A DNA stretch of 64,000 bases from Sepiola atlantica (GCA_963556195.1 OY744519.1:39167801-39231800), one strand, 5' to 3'; positions 11,511 to 24,713 are shown, numbered from the stretch's first letter. The notes: generated from the letters alone by a model not told the origin. A program made the numbers and translations.

Positions 11511-11663
11511 CTTACAATGATTCCGCTTGGACCCTTTGTTGTCTTCGAAGTTTTCTTTTTTCTCGTGGTAACCCCGGTTTGCATCTTTCCTTCCCCTGAC
11601 GAGGAGGCTGGCCAACTTGCACCAAATTGCCAATATTGAATATTTTGTTTGTAATAATAGCTT
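11510..11663 (-). promoter_or_regulatory. LTR-A leader with possible primer-binding site and splice donor
   Basis: After the 5' LTR on the minus strand come ATTTGGTGCAAGTTGG (about 11615-11630), which could be a primer-binding site, and an ATG-started frame (MQTGVTTRKKKTSK, from about 11583) that is very basic. This frame runs straight into ATTGTAAGTAG (about 11515), a good match to a splice-donor consensus. The counterpart in LTR-B has GGGCCATGGTGCCACTG and then TTAAGGTATATTC. The role is inferred. Confidence 0.4.
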
Positions 11664-12331
11664 TCAATCACTCTCCTTTTGGCTGACAGAACAGTAAACC
11701 CAATTCGAGAATTATATTTCCCTTTCTTTTTTCTGTGTTTTCTCTTTCTGCTTTCAATGTCTGCACTCACGGCATACACTTTGTCGTCGCCGCCACCACT
11801 CTCTGCCGACGCTTCGTCGTTGTCACTATTTCGTGCCGGCGGTGTCTTTCTGTAACTGAAATCAATCTACACATAACAAAATATAACAAGCGTTCTCACT
11901 TTTTAGTTCCAATCCATTTATTTTCATTTTCGTTGAAACAGGGAGAGAGAAGCTTACGCTAGTCAATTAACTAATTACTTTATTCTTGCAAGAGAAGGAG
12001 AAGGGGGGCATCGTCTGGCTCTCATTTTTGGAGATCTGAATTCCCCTATCTTATTTAATCGCTACATGGATAAGGCGACTTGACTAGTCGGCTTCCCGTC
12101 AAGAAATATCAAGATCACTGCAGTTTTCTCACCGGGAAAACTGTGACATCACGAAATCTCGTCATCAACGCACAAGTACGACCCAAACCCTGACCCGATG
12201 TCTTGTCAAATGTCACCGCAAATTGTGAGAAAGCATCGCACCAAACTTGCACGAGATCGCTCCGTTACAAATCGCGCAAGTTAAGCGATCTCTCTGTACG
12301 TCCATCATCACATGCGTCTTATTATATAACA
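11664..12331 (-). repeat. 5' LTR of LTR-A
   Basis: Direct repeat partner of 9170-9839. Starts (minus strand) at 12331 with TGTTATATAATAAG. The core TG..CA version spans 11684-12331 (648 bp, against 649 bp for the other copy). The right boundary coincides with the start of another dispersed repeat (12332-12480). Confidence 0.8.
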
Positions 12332-12480
12332 CTATAACATAGAATGAAAAATAATTGAAAACGAGCCCCTCCCCTCCCGATAAGTTATACCCCATAGACC
12401 CCTAGGGATGGATGTAGAGATTCGGCAATACGCCCATCATCTTACTCTGTCAATTTTACATACCAATACACTTTTGTAAG
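12332..12480. repeat. Dispersed repeat, copy 1
   Basis: Starts CTATAACATAGAATGAAAA and contains TAGACCCCTA and AGAGATTCGGCAATAC. It matches 12849-12996 in the same orientation with small indels. Function unknown; no coding pattern. Confidence 0.75.
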
Positions 12481-12848
12481 TTATCTATATTCGGTGAGCT
12501 TTTTTTAACAAACTGTAATTGTGTTTCTAAACGTGAGTTATCGCTCTTCTTAGCGATCCTCTAACAAATAAATTTAATTAAAAAACATGAATTTTGTTAA
12601 TGTACTTGACGTATAATTTGCCGGACAACGCCTAATACTGTTCTTATATAAGATATTATGAAATGTACATGTACATGTGTCTGTGTACGTACAGAGTGGC
12701 GGGCAGTAGCGGTTAGTGCTGGGCCTTCGCATAGTTTCTTACCCCTTTCATGTAAATAGAATTGCCGCTAAGAAACGTTAAATAAAATTAAAAGTTATCT
12801 CAAAGTATTACGTAATTAAAGCAAAATATGACTCAGTATTTTCTAATT
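12481..12848. other. Intergenic stretch between two repeat copies
   Basis: No gene seen. Contains alternating TGTACATGTACATG around 12665-12680. Confidence 0.5.
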
Positions 12849-12996
12849 ACTATAAAATAGTATGAAAAATAACTGAAAACGATCCCCTCGATGAAATCTG
12901 TCCCTAGACCCCTAAGGGCTGTGTTTAGAGATTCGGCAATACCCCCATCCACTTTCTCTGTAAATTTTACATCTATATTCTCCTACTATTTTATAT
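12849..12996. repeat. Dispersed repeat, copy 2
   Basis: Direct copy of 12332-12480 (CTATAAAATAGTATGAAAA ... AGAGATTCGGCAATAC). The two copies start 517 bp apart. Confidence 0.75.
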
Positions 12997-13007
12997 ATAA
13001 GTTATAC

Positions 13008-13053
13008 ACACACACACACTAATACACACACACCCACACACACAAACATTCAG

Positions 13054-13122
<69 letters not shown>
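13008..13122. repeat. CA-rich then (TA)n microsatellite
   Basis: CACACA-type repeats (13008-13048) followed by a TA tract (13055-13122). Confidence 0.97.
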
Positions 13123-13123
<1 letters not shown>

Positions 13124-13159
13124 TAGAAAGAGAGAGAAAGCGAGAGATTGTAATTATTT

Positions 13160-13465
13160 GTTTAAAGTGTTTGTGATACCTTTGAACGAATTCAATTATC
13201 CATACGAAAGCGCATTTTACATAATTGCTGGTTGGGAATAACCTCCCTTCGTTCATGTGATACCCTCAGACGATTAACGATATGTCTTTATATTTTAATT
13301 AAATTATCCACGGGCAAGTGTTTCTCGTGGTTTACAACTCATCAGCGTTGCTGAGCCTAGCATGATTGGAAACCAGGACACAATACTTTGACGCTTGAAG
13401 TTTTACATCTGACCCAGTTCGCGACTATGTTGGAATACATCGCTCATTTATACATGCACTTAACT
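13160..13465 (-). mobile_element. tRNA-derived SINE, tandem copy 1
   Basis: On the minus strand a tRNA-like head (about 13360-13430) is followed by a body containing AACGCTGATGAGTTGTAAAC and a GTGGATAATTTAATTA segment, ending near 13165 with TTTGAACGAATTCAATTA as read on the plus strand. It matches the next entry along most of its length with many substitutions. The B-box region here reads CCTGGTTTCCAATC, more decayed than in copy 2. Confidence 0.6.
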
Positions 13466-13474
13466 TGTTTTTTT

Positions 13475-13760
13475 GTTTTGTTGCGATACTTTTGAACGAA
13501 TTTAATTATTTATACGAAAGTGCAGTTTACCTTAATACTAGTTAGGGGTTCTTTTCATTTCATTCGTGTCATACCCAAGACCGACAGCGACATATGCTTT
13601 TATTTATTCAATTATCCACAGCCAGGTGTTACGTAGTTTACGACTGATCAGCGTGGCTGAAGCTTGTTAGATTCGAAACTAGGCTCCAAGTATCTGAAGC
13701 CTAAAGCTCTACCATTGATGCAATTCCACCTAATTAGGCCTTATATCGCTTTTTTATAGA
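13475..13760 (-). mobile_element. tRNA-derived SINE, tandem copy 2
   Basis: On the minus strand the head has ATCAATGGTAGAGCTTTAGG (A-box-like, about 13700-13720) and TAGTTTCGAATCTAA (B-box-like, about 13660-13675), the order and spacing of a tRNA-type promoter. The body repeats that of copy 1 (CACGCTGATCAGTCGTAAAC). The two copies are head-to-tail about 310 bp apart. Confidence 0.65.
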
Positions 13761-13779
13761 TGTAACTTTGTTTGCGATG

Positions 13780-13784
<5 letters not shown>

Positions 13785-13842
<58 letters not shown>
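13785..13842. repeat. (CA)n/(TA)n microsatellite
   Basis: A short CA run followed by a TA tract, read directly. It follows the SINE pair. Confidence 0.97.
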
Positions 13843-13847
<5 letters not shown>

Positions 13848-13849
13848 GA

Positions 13850-15480
13850 ACTTAATATACTGATATATTTTCTTTTTTTCTCTCATTTTTATTGAAAATC
13901 TCAAACTTGTTTATTATTACAAAATGTATATCAGGAAAATTATTTTTTTAGTATGTAATAAAACTCAGTTAAACCGTTTTTCGTATCATATCTTTGGCAA
14001 ACAGAATGTTTTTTAGATAGTTGGTGCCAGGATGCATTTAAAGGAAAACAATCATAGCTAATGTCAAGCCTAGATTGCAGCCGAATTAAAATTGCTTAGC
14101 CGACGACGCACTAAATGGTTAGCCGGAAACCTTCTTAATGAAGTCCTGTGCAAACCGGAAGTGTTACAAATCACTTCCGGGGAGAGGCCAATTCACCAGT
14201 TCTCATCTCGTTAACATTCGTGTTGGCTTCTCTGGATTGGAAATGAATCACTGTCGAAGCACATTTCGATCTACTTCTGAAGTAATCCCTCAAGCTATAA
14301 GTCAGACACCGCGTTATAACTATGTTTCTTACCGTTACCCAAGACTATCTAACAGATGTTTATTATATGTATTTCATTACTTTACTCAAACGAATTATGT
14401 AGAAAATTCTGTCCGAGAGTAATTATTACTGTCTATAATCTACAACAGTAAATGTGCTATGTGCAGAATTTATAAGGTCAATTCTAAAACATGTGAATGT
14501 ATTATAATTTTTCAGCTTATGTTACGATATCAGAAAGATAACTTCCTAAAGAACAACTCTTCTTCATAGTGGTCGTGGCGATGGCAAAGTAGTAGTGTGA
14601 AGGCAATGCTTAGCAGAGCCACCTCTGGTGAACCGGTATGCACTAAGCAGTATAAACGGTACCTAGGGAAAATCAAGGAGAGGTCAGCAACAGGGCCCGT
14701 CGTCCTACTGTGATCTCTGCCTCTGTATGTAGCAAGAAATGACTTGTCAGGCCAGAACTGCAAATTAATGCAGTGAAAGTGACAACGTCTTCTTAGCCAT
14801 TCCTGTGTATGTTCTCGGCCAAACCTATCACGAATTCACATGCAACTGCCGAGCCTTGCTGCTCTCGCCGTCCGGTGTGAAACCCTACAACTCGGTGGGT
14901 TTACGCATAGCTGCAATTAACGAGGTACATTTAATGCAGATCTGAATATCTTTAAGACAATTTCTATGAGCTCAATTCAGAAATTCAAATCGCTTTACAA
15001 ATAATGAACAAGTTAAAAACTTTCGACTGAGAGGGATATTATTCTACGACAATGTTGTTTTTTCAACACCATATCAACCACTTTCAATAGACGACTCTCT
15101 CAAATCAAGCGAACAAGCATTTTTTTTATGACGATGGAAATATTGTTTTTTCAGTCGCGTAAATCTACCCGAACAAAATACGTACACGTCTGCATTCACG
15201 TTCATTCTAAATATTTATTTGTTCCATGCCAGATTATTATTGGTTCATATACTTTTTCATGACATTACATTGTTTATTTTTCATGTTATCTTTTAAAGTG
15301 TCCCCCCTCTGGGAATAAAATATAAAATCATCTTTGTATTTGTTATTGCTTCTGTCTGAAACTCCAAACGAAACTCGGGAACTAATCACCATTTTATTTT
15401 TATTTATTCATTATCGAATCTGGAAAAACTATAGTTATTACTCGCAGACACGCACCATCTTGTGTGAGGCAATTCAATAA
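13850..15480. other. Long stretch without a recognised gene
   Basis: A 94-codon frame at 14138-14422 (plus) is uninterrupted but shows no family I recognise. Positions 14560-14930 are less AT-rich than the surroundings and include a 77-codon minus frame (14530-14763) with RGRDHSRTTGPVADLSLIF. The composition suggests remains of a mobile-element untranslated region, but I cannot prove it. The rest is AT-rich with no pattern. Confidence 0.45.
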
Positions 15481-15489
15481 TTCATCTAA

Positions 15490-15501
15490 ATACACACACA
15501 T

Positions 15502-15542
<41 letters not shown>

Positions 15543-15560
15543 TATATATATATATATATG
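15490..15560. repeat. (CA)n/(TA)n microsatellite
   Basis: CACACATATACATG followed by two TA tracts separated by CACACACATA. Confidence 0.95.
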
Positions 15561-16090
15561 TATAACCTTGCTTTATGTACAGTTAAGTACATGATTAATT
15601 TATTTTCTAAGTATTCAGCATCATAACAGATTGTGTACGATCGTTTCAGAGACCATGTGTTTTTATTATTAAACTATCAGATTTATCGTCAGGACAGTGT
15701 AAATTTGTTAACGGTTTACACAGTCACACTTTTAAATCTCTCATACGTGTAGAACGCCATCATGTACATTTCAACTTTACAGACGTTTTTTCAAGTTATA
15801 AAGTACTTGCCGTTATAATTCAAAAATGAGCACAACAGTAAAGTCATAATTTGTAAAGACACTAAAACTAATACCACCTGAAGATTATTTGACGGTTCAA
15901 ATCGAAAGTACTTGCTAAAAAGAAAAAAAAGAATGGAACAAGAAACACATGGATCATATTTACATCAATTTGACTGAAACATTAGATGGACAATTCGGTC
16001 AAAATTAAAAAAATTAAAAAAAATTTTAAAAGTCGCATCAAACAAAACCACTCTGTGTTATTTAATAATGTTTGCCTAAATGAAAATATG
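15561..16090. other. AT-rich intergenic stretch without a gene
   Basis: Nothing coding or repeated was seen here. Confidence 0.55.
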
Positions 16091-16093
16091 CTG

Positions 16094-16096
<3 letters not shown>

Positions 16097-16136
<40 letters not shown>
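16097..16136. repeat. (TA)n microsatellite
   Basis: A TA tract of about 40 bases. Confidence 0.97.
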
Positions 16137-16140
<4 letters not shown>

Positions 16141-16244
16141 TTATTTAAGACTCATGAGTTAAGGACTTTAAAGTACTTTGCTTGAACATTGATCGCTAAT
16201 CAAATTTGATTCGCACGTTATTTTATTTCAATTTATCTAGTGCT

Positions 16245-16334
16245 ATACACATATACATATATGTATACACATATACATATGCATATATACATATACATAT
16301 ACATACGCACACACACATATATATATATATATAC

Positions 16335-16406
<72 letters not shown>
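16245..16406. repeat. Compound TACATA/CA/TA microsatellite
   Basis: ACATATACATATG repeats and a short CACACA run lead into a TA tract of about 90 bases. Confidence 0.97.
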
Positions 16407-16409
<3 letters not shown>

Positions 16410-16429
16410 ACACACTGTATAACGTAGGA

Positions 16430-16850
16430 ATAGAACGGGTCAATCAGTGAGAGAATTATACATAAATACTAGCCAGTTATCATTTATTTATTAACATTTT
16501 ATTGGTATTTTCATATTTTAAAAATATTTATCGGTTCAAACATAGAGTGTCGTAGAATGGCGTAGATTAATATTACTCCATTATACTTGTTAATCATGTT
16601 GTTGCCAATGACTAGCCATATCAAAAAGTAAGTCATCCTCGACCAGAAAAAAGAGACCGGGTACGAGTGTGTTCGTTCTTACTTGGGCATGAACAATTCT
16701 AGGGAGTGTCGGTTATAACCAAGCTAATCAACCGCAAATTGGCGAATACATTCTAAGTCAAACGAAGGTAGATACGCTAGTCATCTCAATGGCACGTGCA
16801 TTGAAATTTGATCATTTCGCACCGACCGTGCTTCCCGGTGTTTTTAAGGG
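16430..16850. other. Intergenic stretch without a gene
   Basis: No coding pattern or repeat recognised. Confidence 0.5.
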
Positions 16851-16852
16851 GA

Positions 16853-16855
<3 letters not shown>

Positions 16856-16892
<37 letters not shown>

Positions 16893-17300
16893 CACATAGT
16901 TCCCCCCCCCCCAAACAAGGCAAGCACCCACTGTAGACATAAGGTGCTACTGAAAAAAAAGAAAAGGGGAGAAGGTTGTGGGGCACCCAAAACTGGGATC
17001 TGCGCAGCGACATGTCTGTTTACATTAATTTTAAATTTCTGCATGTCAGTACTGTCGGGGTAACAGGGGGCAGGGAGGGATTACCAGAGGCCAGCAGATC
17101 GAGGAAAGAAGCTATTTGTGTAGAAAGCTCTCCGGCATCTTGAGATCGCCACAGTGAATGGATGAGATTTAGTTGACTGTCGAGTTGGTCTAGTGAATTT
17201 ACGTCGAGGGGGCACCAGAACGGCCAATTCATCGGAGAATAATCCATTAGTTTCATCATCAGTGTTTCCAGATTGCGTGAAGGAAAAAATATGCACTCTT
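16856..17300 (-). mobile_element. LINE 3' end fragment running into a TA tract
   Basis: On the minus strand positions 17300-17035 encode the end of a LINE ORF2. One frame gives STKSHPFTVAISRCRR and then AFYTNSFFPRSAGLW, and after a frameshift a second frame gives NPSLPPVTPTV up to a stop near 17020. The pattern (H.f.v...R......SFFPR.A.LWN.LP) is the conserved C-terminal end of many LINE reverse transcriptase proteins. The 3' untranslated part (17019-16900) then ends in a C/G homopolymer and the TA tract at 16856-16890. The upstream part is missing, as expected for 5' truncation. Confidence 0.68.
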
Positions 17301-19370
17301 CAGTATATGCTAACCTTCGCGTATGAGTTAAATTGGCGGGTGTTTCAATTATTGTGTCTATGGTACAGAGTCAGAGTTCAGATTTATCAATAAATTATGA
17401 GTCAGCAGTCGTAGTTTGTCATCCTACAACTCATTTGAATTAATGAAGAGATAAATAAACTAATCTAAGTAGATGTCTCTTTATGTAGCAGGGAAGATTG
17501 GGAACTATATGACCTAGAATAGAACTGTGAAGAGTATAGGCTAAAATTTGAAAGATTGGGAGAGAATAAATAGGCTGTGAAAAGGGATATAAGGATTGAA
17601 AAAAGTACACAATTCTAACACTCCCAATGAAGTTATCATAAAGGTATAAACGTCCTAAGCTGGCGTGGTGGAGATCAATTATAATAAGTTTACCGGGGCT
17701 AAGTACCTAAACTTATTTATATTTATACCAATTTTTGTGATAACACTGAGATAATTCTGCTTCTCTCATGTTAAATAGTAAGTCATTTTTTGATGGCCAT
17801 TTTATGATAGCCCGGAATTCAGTTCTGCATAATTTACAGAATCTCTAGATATACTTATAACACTACACCTTCTCTAAAATCTTCTAACTAAAGGTATATG
17901 TGGTATTCACCGCTTTAAGAGACCAAATATGTGATGCTAGGACTGTATTATTCCTAAAAACTATATTTTTGAATGTGTTTTGGGTTTTGAGATTCTATTC
18001 TTTATGTGCCTAACGTTTGATTTGTAGGGTATAGTATACTAGTTGCATATGGAGGAAATGTTATCAAAATCCCGATCCCCATAAGCCGTTTCCAAGTTAG
18101 TAGTCCTTTATTTTTCCGAAGACGAAGCCCTCGTGCCTGCATGAGCCACCTAAAAAGCACATGTTACAATAATTTCAGTAGATATACTGAATCATATTAT
18201 TGGCCTTTGCTGATTTTAGAGGCATTTGAGCTTATAATTTGCTTTGCCAATTTAGGGACGGTACTGTTCTTATTGAAAAGTATGCTATGTATGTGCGGGC
18301 TCTAAGGTTGCTTTCTAATATTTTGAAGAACGTATAATGAATATTTGTTAGTACAGTCTTGCTATACGGTGATGGTAGCATACGCATGATCTACGGCTAT
18401 TTTCTTGTGGTTTGGGAGGGAAGTTATTTGATCGTGGTTAACTAATGTAATAGCCTGGTAATTGGCTCGCACATTTCAAATGTTACTGTTATGATAGTAT
18501 TCACAATTGGCTCAAGATTGGTTAAATATTGCAATATTTTGGGTGATGACATTGAATCTAAGTACAATTTAAGTTGCTCAGATGTATTTATATAGTTTAT
18601 GCCTTGGTTGTAGCCTGATTTACTTAAAGCCGCATCGTAACATTGGGAGTTTTCATAAAATATCTCCTTGATACATGAACAAATTATTTATTTAAAAACA
18701 TATGTTACATATTTCGGAAACGTACAATTGTTTAATTAAAAGGATTTACCTTTTTCCGTTTAAATAGACCGTTAGTCTTTTCAAATCATCAATGACCTAC
18801 AAAATGAGAACAAATCGAAGAATTGAGGTCAACGATAACCGGTAGAATCTCTCGATAAATTCTCTCAAGCCTTATACATATAATACTAAAGATGTTGATT
18901 TCTTAAAGCTTTTGTGCTATATATTTTAATTACACAAACTATCTGTGTAAATATTGCTTGGCTTAGGGATAGAGTTATGCTTGAATAAATCCATTTAATT
19001 ATTTTTAATTAACGTAATTTACAATAAACTCACTAATCCCTTAATAAATATTTGCTTATCTCAGTCTGCGTTGTTTGATCAACCGCTGTCTCATTCATTT
19101 ATACCTCACTGTTTGCTTACTAACATTCAATGGTAATAACATTAAGTAAACACCTCAATTTCTAAAATGTGAGTAATAATATTTAATCGATAGCTTGGTA
19201 GAGGAAGAGAGAAACAACGGACACATAAAAAGAGAGAGCGATAGCGGCAAGGGATACTAAGGAAAGAGAAAAGGGAGATATAGTGAGCAAAAAACAAACA
19301 TTTTTATTTATTCTCATTGAATAAGCTTCGCAAGTTTATTTTTACTGATTCAAATAATCTAACATTGGCT
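17301..19370. other. Two-kilobase stretch without a recognised gene
   Basis: No open frame over 60 codons with a recognisable pattern, no tRNA-like boxes and no internal repeats that I could see. Confidence 0.55.
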
Positions 19371-19374
19371 AGTA

Positions 19375-19403
19375 CGCACGCACACACACATACACACACA
19401 TAG

Positions 19404-19462
<59 letters not shown>

Positions 19463-19482
19463 TATAAATATATATATGTATA
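19375..19482. repeat. (CA)n then (TA)n microsatellite
   Basis: CACGCACACACACA lead-in and a TA tract from about 19407. Read-through frames over it are artefacts. Confidence 0.97.
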
Positions 19483-19489
19483 CAGTCGT

Positions 19490-20190
19490 ATTTATATATC
19501 TCTTCTCAGTAACTTCTTTGTCTCATTTTTGCACACTCTTACCCCTTTTCAAACGTGTGTACGACGTTCCCATGTACTCTCTCACAATATTTCTCTTTTT
19601 TATCTGTATGTCCTCTCCCTCTCTATGTTCATACTCACTGCTTTTCTTCTTCTAGTTATTGCATCAGCTAATTCTACCCACTAATATGTCCTTGTTTTTC
19701 TCCTATTTCTGTTTTTAAATATTTCTTTTTGCATGGCTTAACGCACTACAAAACACCTGCGCTTTGCTCACATGATAATTATTGCCATCAAGAATTGTCT
19801 ATAATTATCCGAGCAGAACAGAAGAATACATCTCTCAGAATTGTATTGATAAATCATTAGCCTTTCTTCGCCGGATCTGACGTTTGCTGCCTCATCGCAT
19901 CAGCAAATAAGGTGTCCGCATTTGCTCGACTTTATCAGCTCTCGCCTTACCTGTCTGCCTCTAATGATGTGAACAAGACAGAATAGTAAAAACAAAGAAA
20001 AACGAAAAATATTTCGGTACGAGAAAGCAGCCATTTATTTTACCGAAAAAAGCAAATAAAACAATCGGTGATAGTGTAAAAGTTATTTTCTTTCTTTAAG
20101 AAATTATTTCTTTCTTTAATTAATCGTGCAGAACAGAGCTTGTGTCACACACTTTACTTGACACCAGCATGTGATTTAAAAGTTTTGGCT
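19490..20190. other. Intergenic stretch without a gene
   Basis: Pyrimidine-rich at 19500-19660, otherwise featureless. Confidence 0.5.
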
Positions 20191-20202
20191 AAAATTAAAT
20201 AT

Positions 20203-20225
20203 GCACACACACACACACACACACA

Positions 20226-20273
<48 letters not shown>

Positions 20274-20274
20274 C

Positions 20275-20305
<31 letters not shown>

Positions 20306-20320
20306 TGTATATATATATAA
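20203..20320. repeat. (CA)n then (TA)n microsatellite
   Basis: A CA run of about 24 bases followed by interrupted TA tracts. Confidence 0.97.
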
Positions 20321-20465
20321 TTTAATATTTCACGTATATACACATACTATTATGAATAATTATGATATATTACGTAAATATATATATACGTGATGGGCAT
20401 ACATTTATGGCAAGTAAGCTACACAGAACCGTTTATGTTTCATTCTCCCAGGAAATCATCATGGA

Positions 20466-20466
<1 letters not shown>

Positions 20467-20523
<57 letters not shown>

Positions 20524-20560
20524 GTGTCAACCTTCAAACTCAAATGACAGATATAGTGAG

Positions 20561-20606
<46 letters not shown>
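20467..20606. repeat. Two (TA)n tracts
   Basis: TA tracts at 20467-20520 and 20561-20606 separated by 40 bases of unique sequence. Confidence 0.96.
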
Positions 20607-21386
<780 letters not shown>

Positions 21387-21818
21387 TGTCACTACTTTTG
21401 TAAAGGCTACGCCTAAAGAGCATGGTAATTTTAAAGTTTTTTTTAATTTTCTAGCAAACTAAGGTATATGGTAAACTGAAATTAAAATGCCACTAACTAG
21501 ACCCTTAAACCTCTATCTCTGCCAAAAATCAGCTGAATCCATTTAATAGTTGATGAGATACAGGGTGGCCCACACGTACGTACGTACGCACGGATAACAC
21601 AAAATCACTCCTGACCTTTCTGGATCTCTGGGTTGCCTTTACTAATGATGCTGACATTCTACACACTTATATAACCTATCAAATGAAAATGTTGTGCAAA
21701 GTTTTAAATAATTTGGTTTATTGGTTTTTCAGTTATGACTGATCAAAGAAATGAGATTTCTAGCATAGGTCGTTTCTGAAGTATATTAAGGGATAGAACG
21801 CTATCGCGCCTCCCTTGA

Positions 21819-21822
<4 letters not shown>
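21387..21822. other. Possible dispersed repeat body next to the inverted repeat
   Basis: No coding pattern. It contains ACACGTACGTACGTACGCACGG (about 21572-21593), a simple ACGT run followed by GGATAACACAAAATCACTCC. The less AT-rich composition suggests it belongs to an element, but no second copy is in the window. Confidence 0.35.
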
Positions 21823-21823
<1 letters not shown>

Positions 21824-21869
<46 letters not shown>

Positions 21870-21905
21870 GCATGCACATTTTGTCATTTTTATAATGTAG
21901 AGGAA

Positions 21906-21966
<61 letters not shown>

Positions 21967-22068
21967 GAAGACGAATGGAAAGGAATTAGAATGAAGAAGA
22001 ATGGATATTGAGTTATATACTCTTCACAATAGGTTTCACTTTTCCTAAAAGTACGCGTTTAGTACACC

Positions 22069-22119
<51 letters not shown>
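21824..22119. repeat. Three (TA)n tracts
   Basis: TA tracts at about 21826-21866, 21909-21962 and 22073-22119 with short unique spacers. Confidence 0.96.
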
Positions 22120-22123
<4 letters not shown>

Positions 22124-24660
22124 TGCAGAAGAAACCTAATTTACAAAGAACATATAATACTAAAGTATCGCTTGCTATCCTAGCGAATATAGTTATGTTA
22201 AAAATAACTGAAAATATTATATTAAAACTTTTAAGGTAAGTGATATTTGTTGTTTTATATATAATCGGAACCGAACCGAATTAAACAACTTACATTTCAC
22301 AAATTATGGCTGCGATGTATATCAATAGTAAATGATTATAAAATATATTTAGCTGAATAATTTATGGCAGTTTGGAAGAATCATCCATTATCAAAAAGGC
22401 TTTTCTCTGCCGCCCTCTGAGAGCTTTAAAATATACATTTTCAGATTAAATGTCCATTAAGACTTGCCAACACATTTCTTTACTAACTAACCTGCGTCCT
22501 CGAGTGTATGTTATCCTTGTTAACTAGTGGTTAATACGTTGAAAAAGTTGACATATTTAAGTATGTATTGCGACATTAAATTATCGAAAGTGTTTATATA
22601 TCGGAAACAGAAAAAAGGAAAAATCTATATTTTTGCAACCAACTGTGACTTAAAGTTAAAAGAAAAGAACTGTACCTAAGTTGGTAACGAAACTAGTAGG
22701 GTTTATTTAAGTTTTGTGTAAATACAAAAGCTACTTTTTTTCTATTTATTATTACAATTATTTTACCTTTGTGAATTCGTTCACTTTGAGCTTATTACTA
22801 TGCTCATTATACTGAGTCTACGCCTCCATTGATTAAATATAACAACCGAATTATAAAAAAAAGTTATATGTATTGCATGGGTTATAATTATTCTTATATG
22901 TATATTCCAAGTTAACATAAAGTAAAAGTTCATGTATTTTTCTTTGTAATTTAAATATCTGCTAGTCATTAGAAGCCGTTTTGCACGTTCTAATCAAGAA
23001 GTTATTCAGACTTTTAATGAAAGTGTAAATCAACTTTGAAATAAATATATACGACAAATTGAACGCAATCAGTGACCCAACTTCGAAAAAAAATAATGTC
23101 ATATAAGTAATACTCAACACTATCAATTTGTTTTACACATGTTAGTTATTATTACATGCTTTTGAGTTGCGTACGTCTTTGATTCTAGCAGAGTGCATAG
23201 ATATCAACGTTGCTGGTGCTGGGTACACTATATTAAGGTGCTTTAATTGTGGGTTTCAATCTCATTTTGTGGGTCAGATTACTCGTGTAAGTGTTAGAGT
23301 ATAATCTATCCGGGGTGTTACTTGGTTGAGTAGTAGTCATGTTGCGTATACTTTATTTTGTATCAGTATCGCCTAATGTTTACATAATTATTGCTTATAT
23401 AAGCACCACAAAATGTAAACTGTCATCTGTGCAAAACCCGTAACCGTAAAGCGAAAATGCGGCTAAGATACATTAATATCAAATCATACAAAACACCGTC
23501 AGTATTAAAATATTGCATACGTTACATTAGTCGTATCATTTTTGCGTACCGAATGTATATATTATAACCCAAGCAACGCTTTATTATGACAGAGCACTCG
23601 GTAAAAGCAAATTCAAAAGATATGATGTAGATGAATAAACAATACTGCAACATTAATATTCATACACTCCACACTTGAACAAATGTGCCTCATGTTCAGC
23701 TGAACGAAATAAAAATCGTACGAACTATTTCTTCACCAGATTATTACCTTAACATAGATTCAATATTCACATAATAATGCAGACTTCATAAAATACATCC
23801 TTGTGATTACAACCTAAAGCACAGCAGCCAACCAACGTAAGAAAAAGGGTCTACAGGATCTCCAAACATAGTCTAATAAGGACATAGGATTAGTATTGCG
23901 ATTTGAATATGAGCCTATATATACATATGTTGTATGGATGTTACTTTACAGATACCTATTCTCACAATCAGAGCAACATATAACCTACATTATTTACCCC
24001 CCCTGCCCGTGCACTTAACATCTCTAAACGTTGAAGAATATTACCACCTGCCATTACACCCTTCGAACGCCTCATCTTTACTTTCTAATCCTCACTTATA
24101 TGCATTGATCTGCCACATTGTTAATAACCATACCCACCAGTCCTAGCTTCTTAAAATACATATCTGACCCGAGTCTCTATTATGCTGTTAACGTTCTCTG
24201 TCTGTAGGAATAAAAAGCTGACACATACCGTGAGTGATGGCAATAACATTAATGAGACAGGCTGTATTTACTTGTTTCATTCGTGCGGAGACGAGGGAAG
24301 GCACAAATAGCAACGACCAGGATATTTACAAGTGACCCCTTATATTCGTTTATATTAATTAGATAATGATCAAAAATATAAACCAAAAAACAAATGAATA
24401 AATACACATTTAAAAAGAAAAAAGCTATAAATAGAAAATAATCTGCATACTAAAAGCAAATACATCAATAAAAGTGTATTAATTTAAACTCAACAAAGAT
24501 TACTTTGATCGCACTATATATATATACTGTAGAATATATGTATTTTAATATCTGGCATTCGCCAATTTAAAGAACAGCGTCACACATTCGTAATCCAAAA
24601 GAGGATGTTTTTCCCACAATAAATTGAGACTGAAGGCAAGTTTGATTTGTAATTAAAAGT
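22120..24660. other. Long AT-rich stretch without a recognised gene
   Basis: Only short frames occur here (for example 23934-24146, 70 codons, with no recognised pattern). No tRNA-like promoter boxes or repeats strong enough to report. Confidence 0.55.
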
Positions 24661-24666
24661 CATGCT

Positions 24667-24713
24667 AATAATAATAATAATAACAATAATAATAATAATA
24701 ATGATAATAATAA
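24667..24713. repeat. (AAT)n microsatellite, left of Gyp-1
   Basis: An imperfect AAT/ATA tract into which the Gyp-1 element has inserted. The same AAT repeat resumes at 27692. Confidence 0.96.

Larger units (their letters stand above)
9170..12331 (-). mobile_element. LTR-flanked element without recognisable gag or pol (LTR-A)
   Basis: Two direct repeats of about 650 bp (9170-9839 and 11664-12331) flank 1.8 kb. On the minus strand each begins TGTTATATAAT, and the left copy is immediately preceded by a purine tract (AGGGAGGGGAAGA), as expected for a polypurine tract before a 3' LTR. This sets the orientation as minus. The interior has no frame over about 100 codons and no capsid, protease, RT or integrase motif. 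The 3' part of the interior matches that of a second element at 44.9-45.9 kb (LTR-B). No 5-bp target duplication is visible (TAGGC versus CTATA). A non-autonomous LTR retrotransposon is the simplest reading. Confidence 0.72.
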
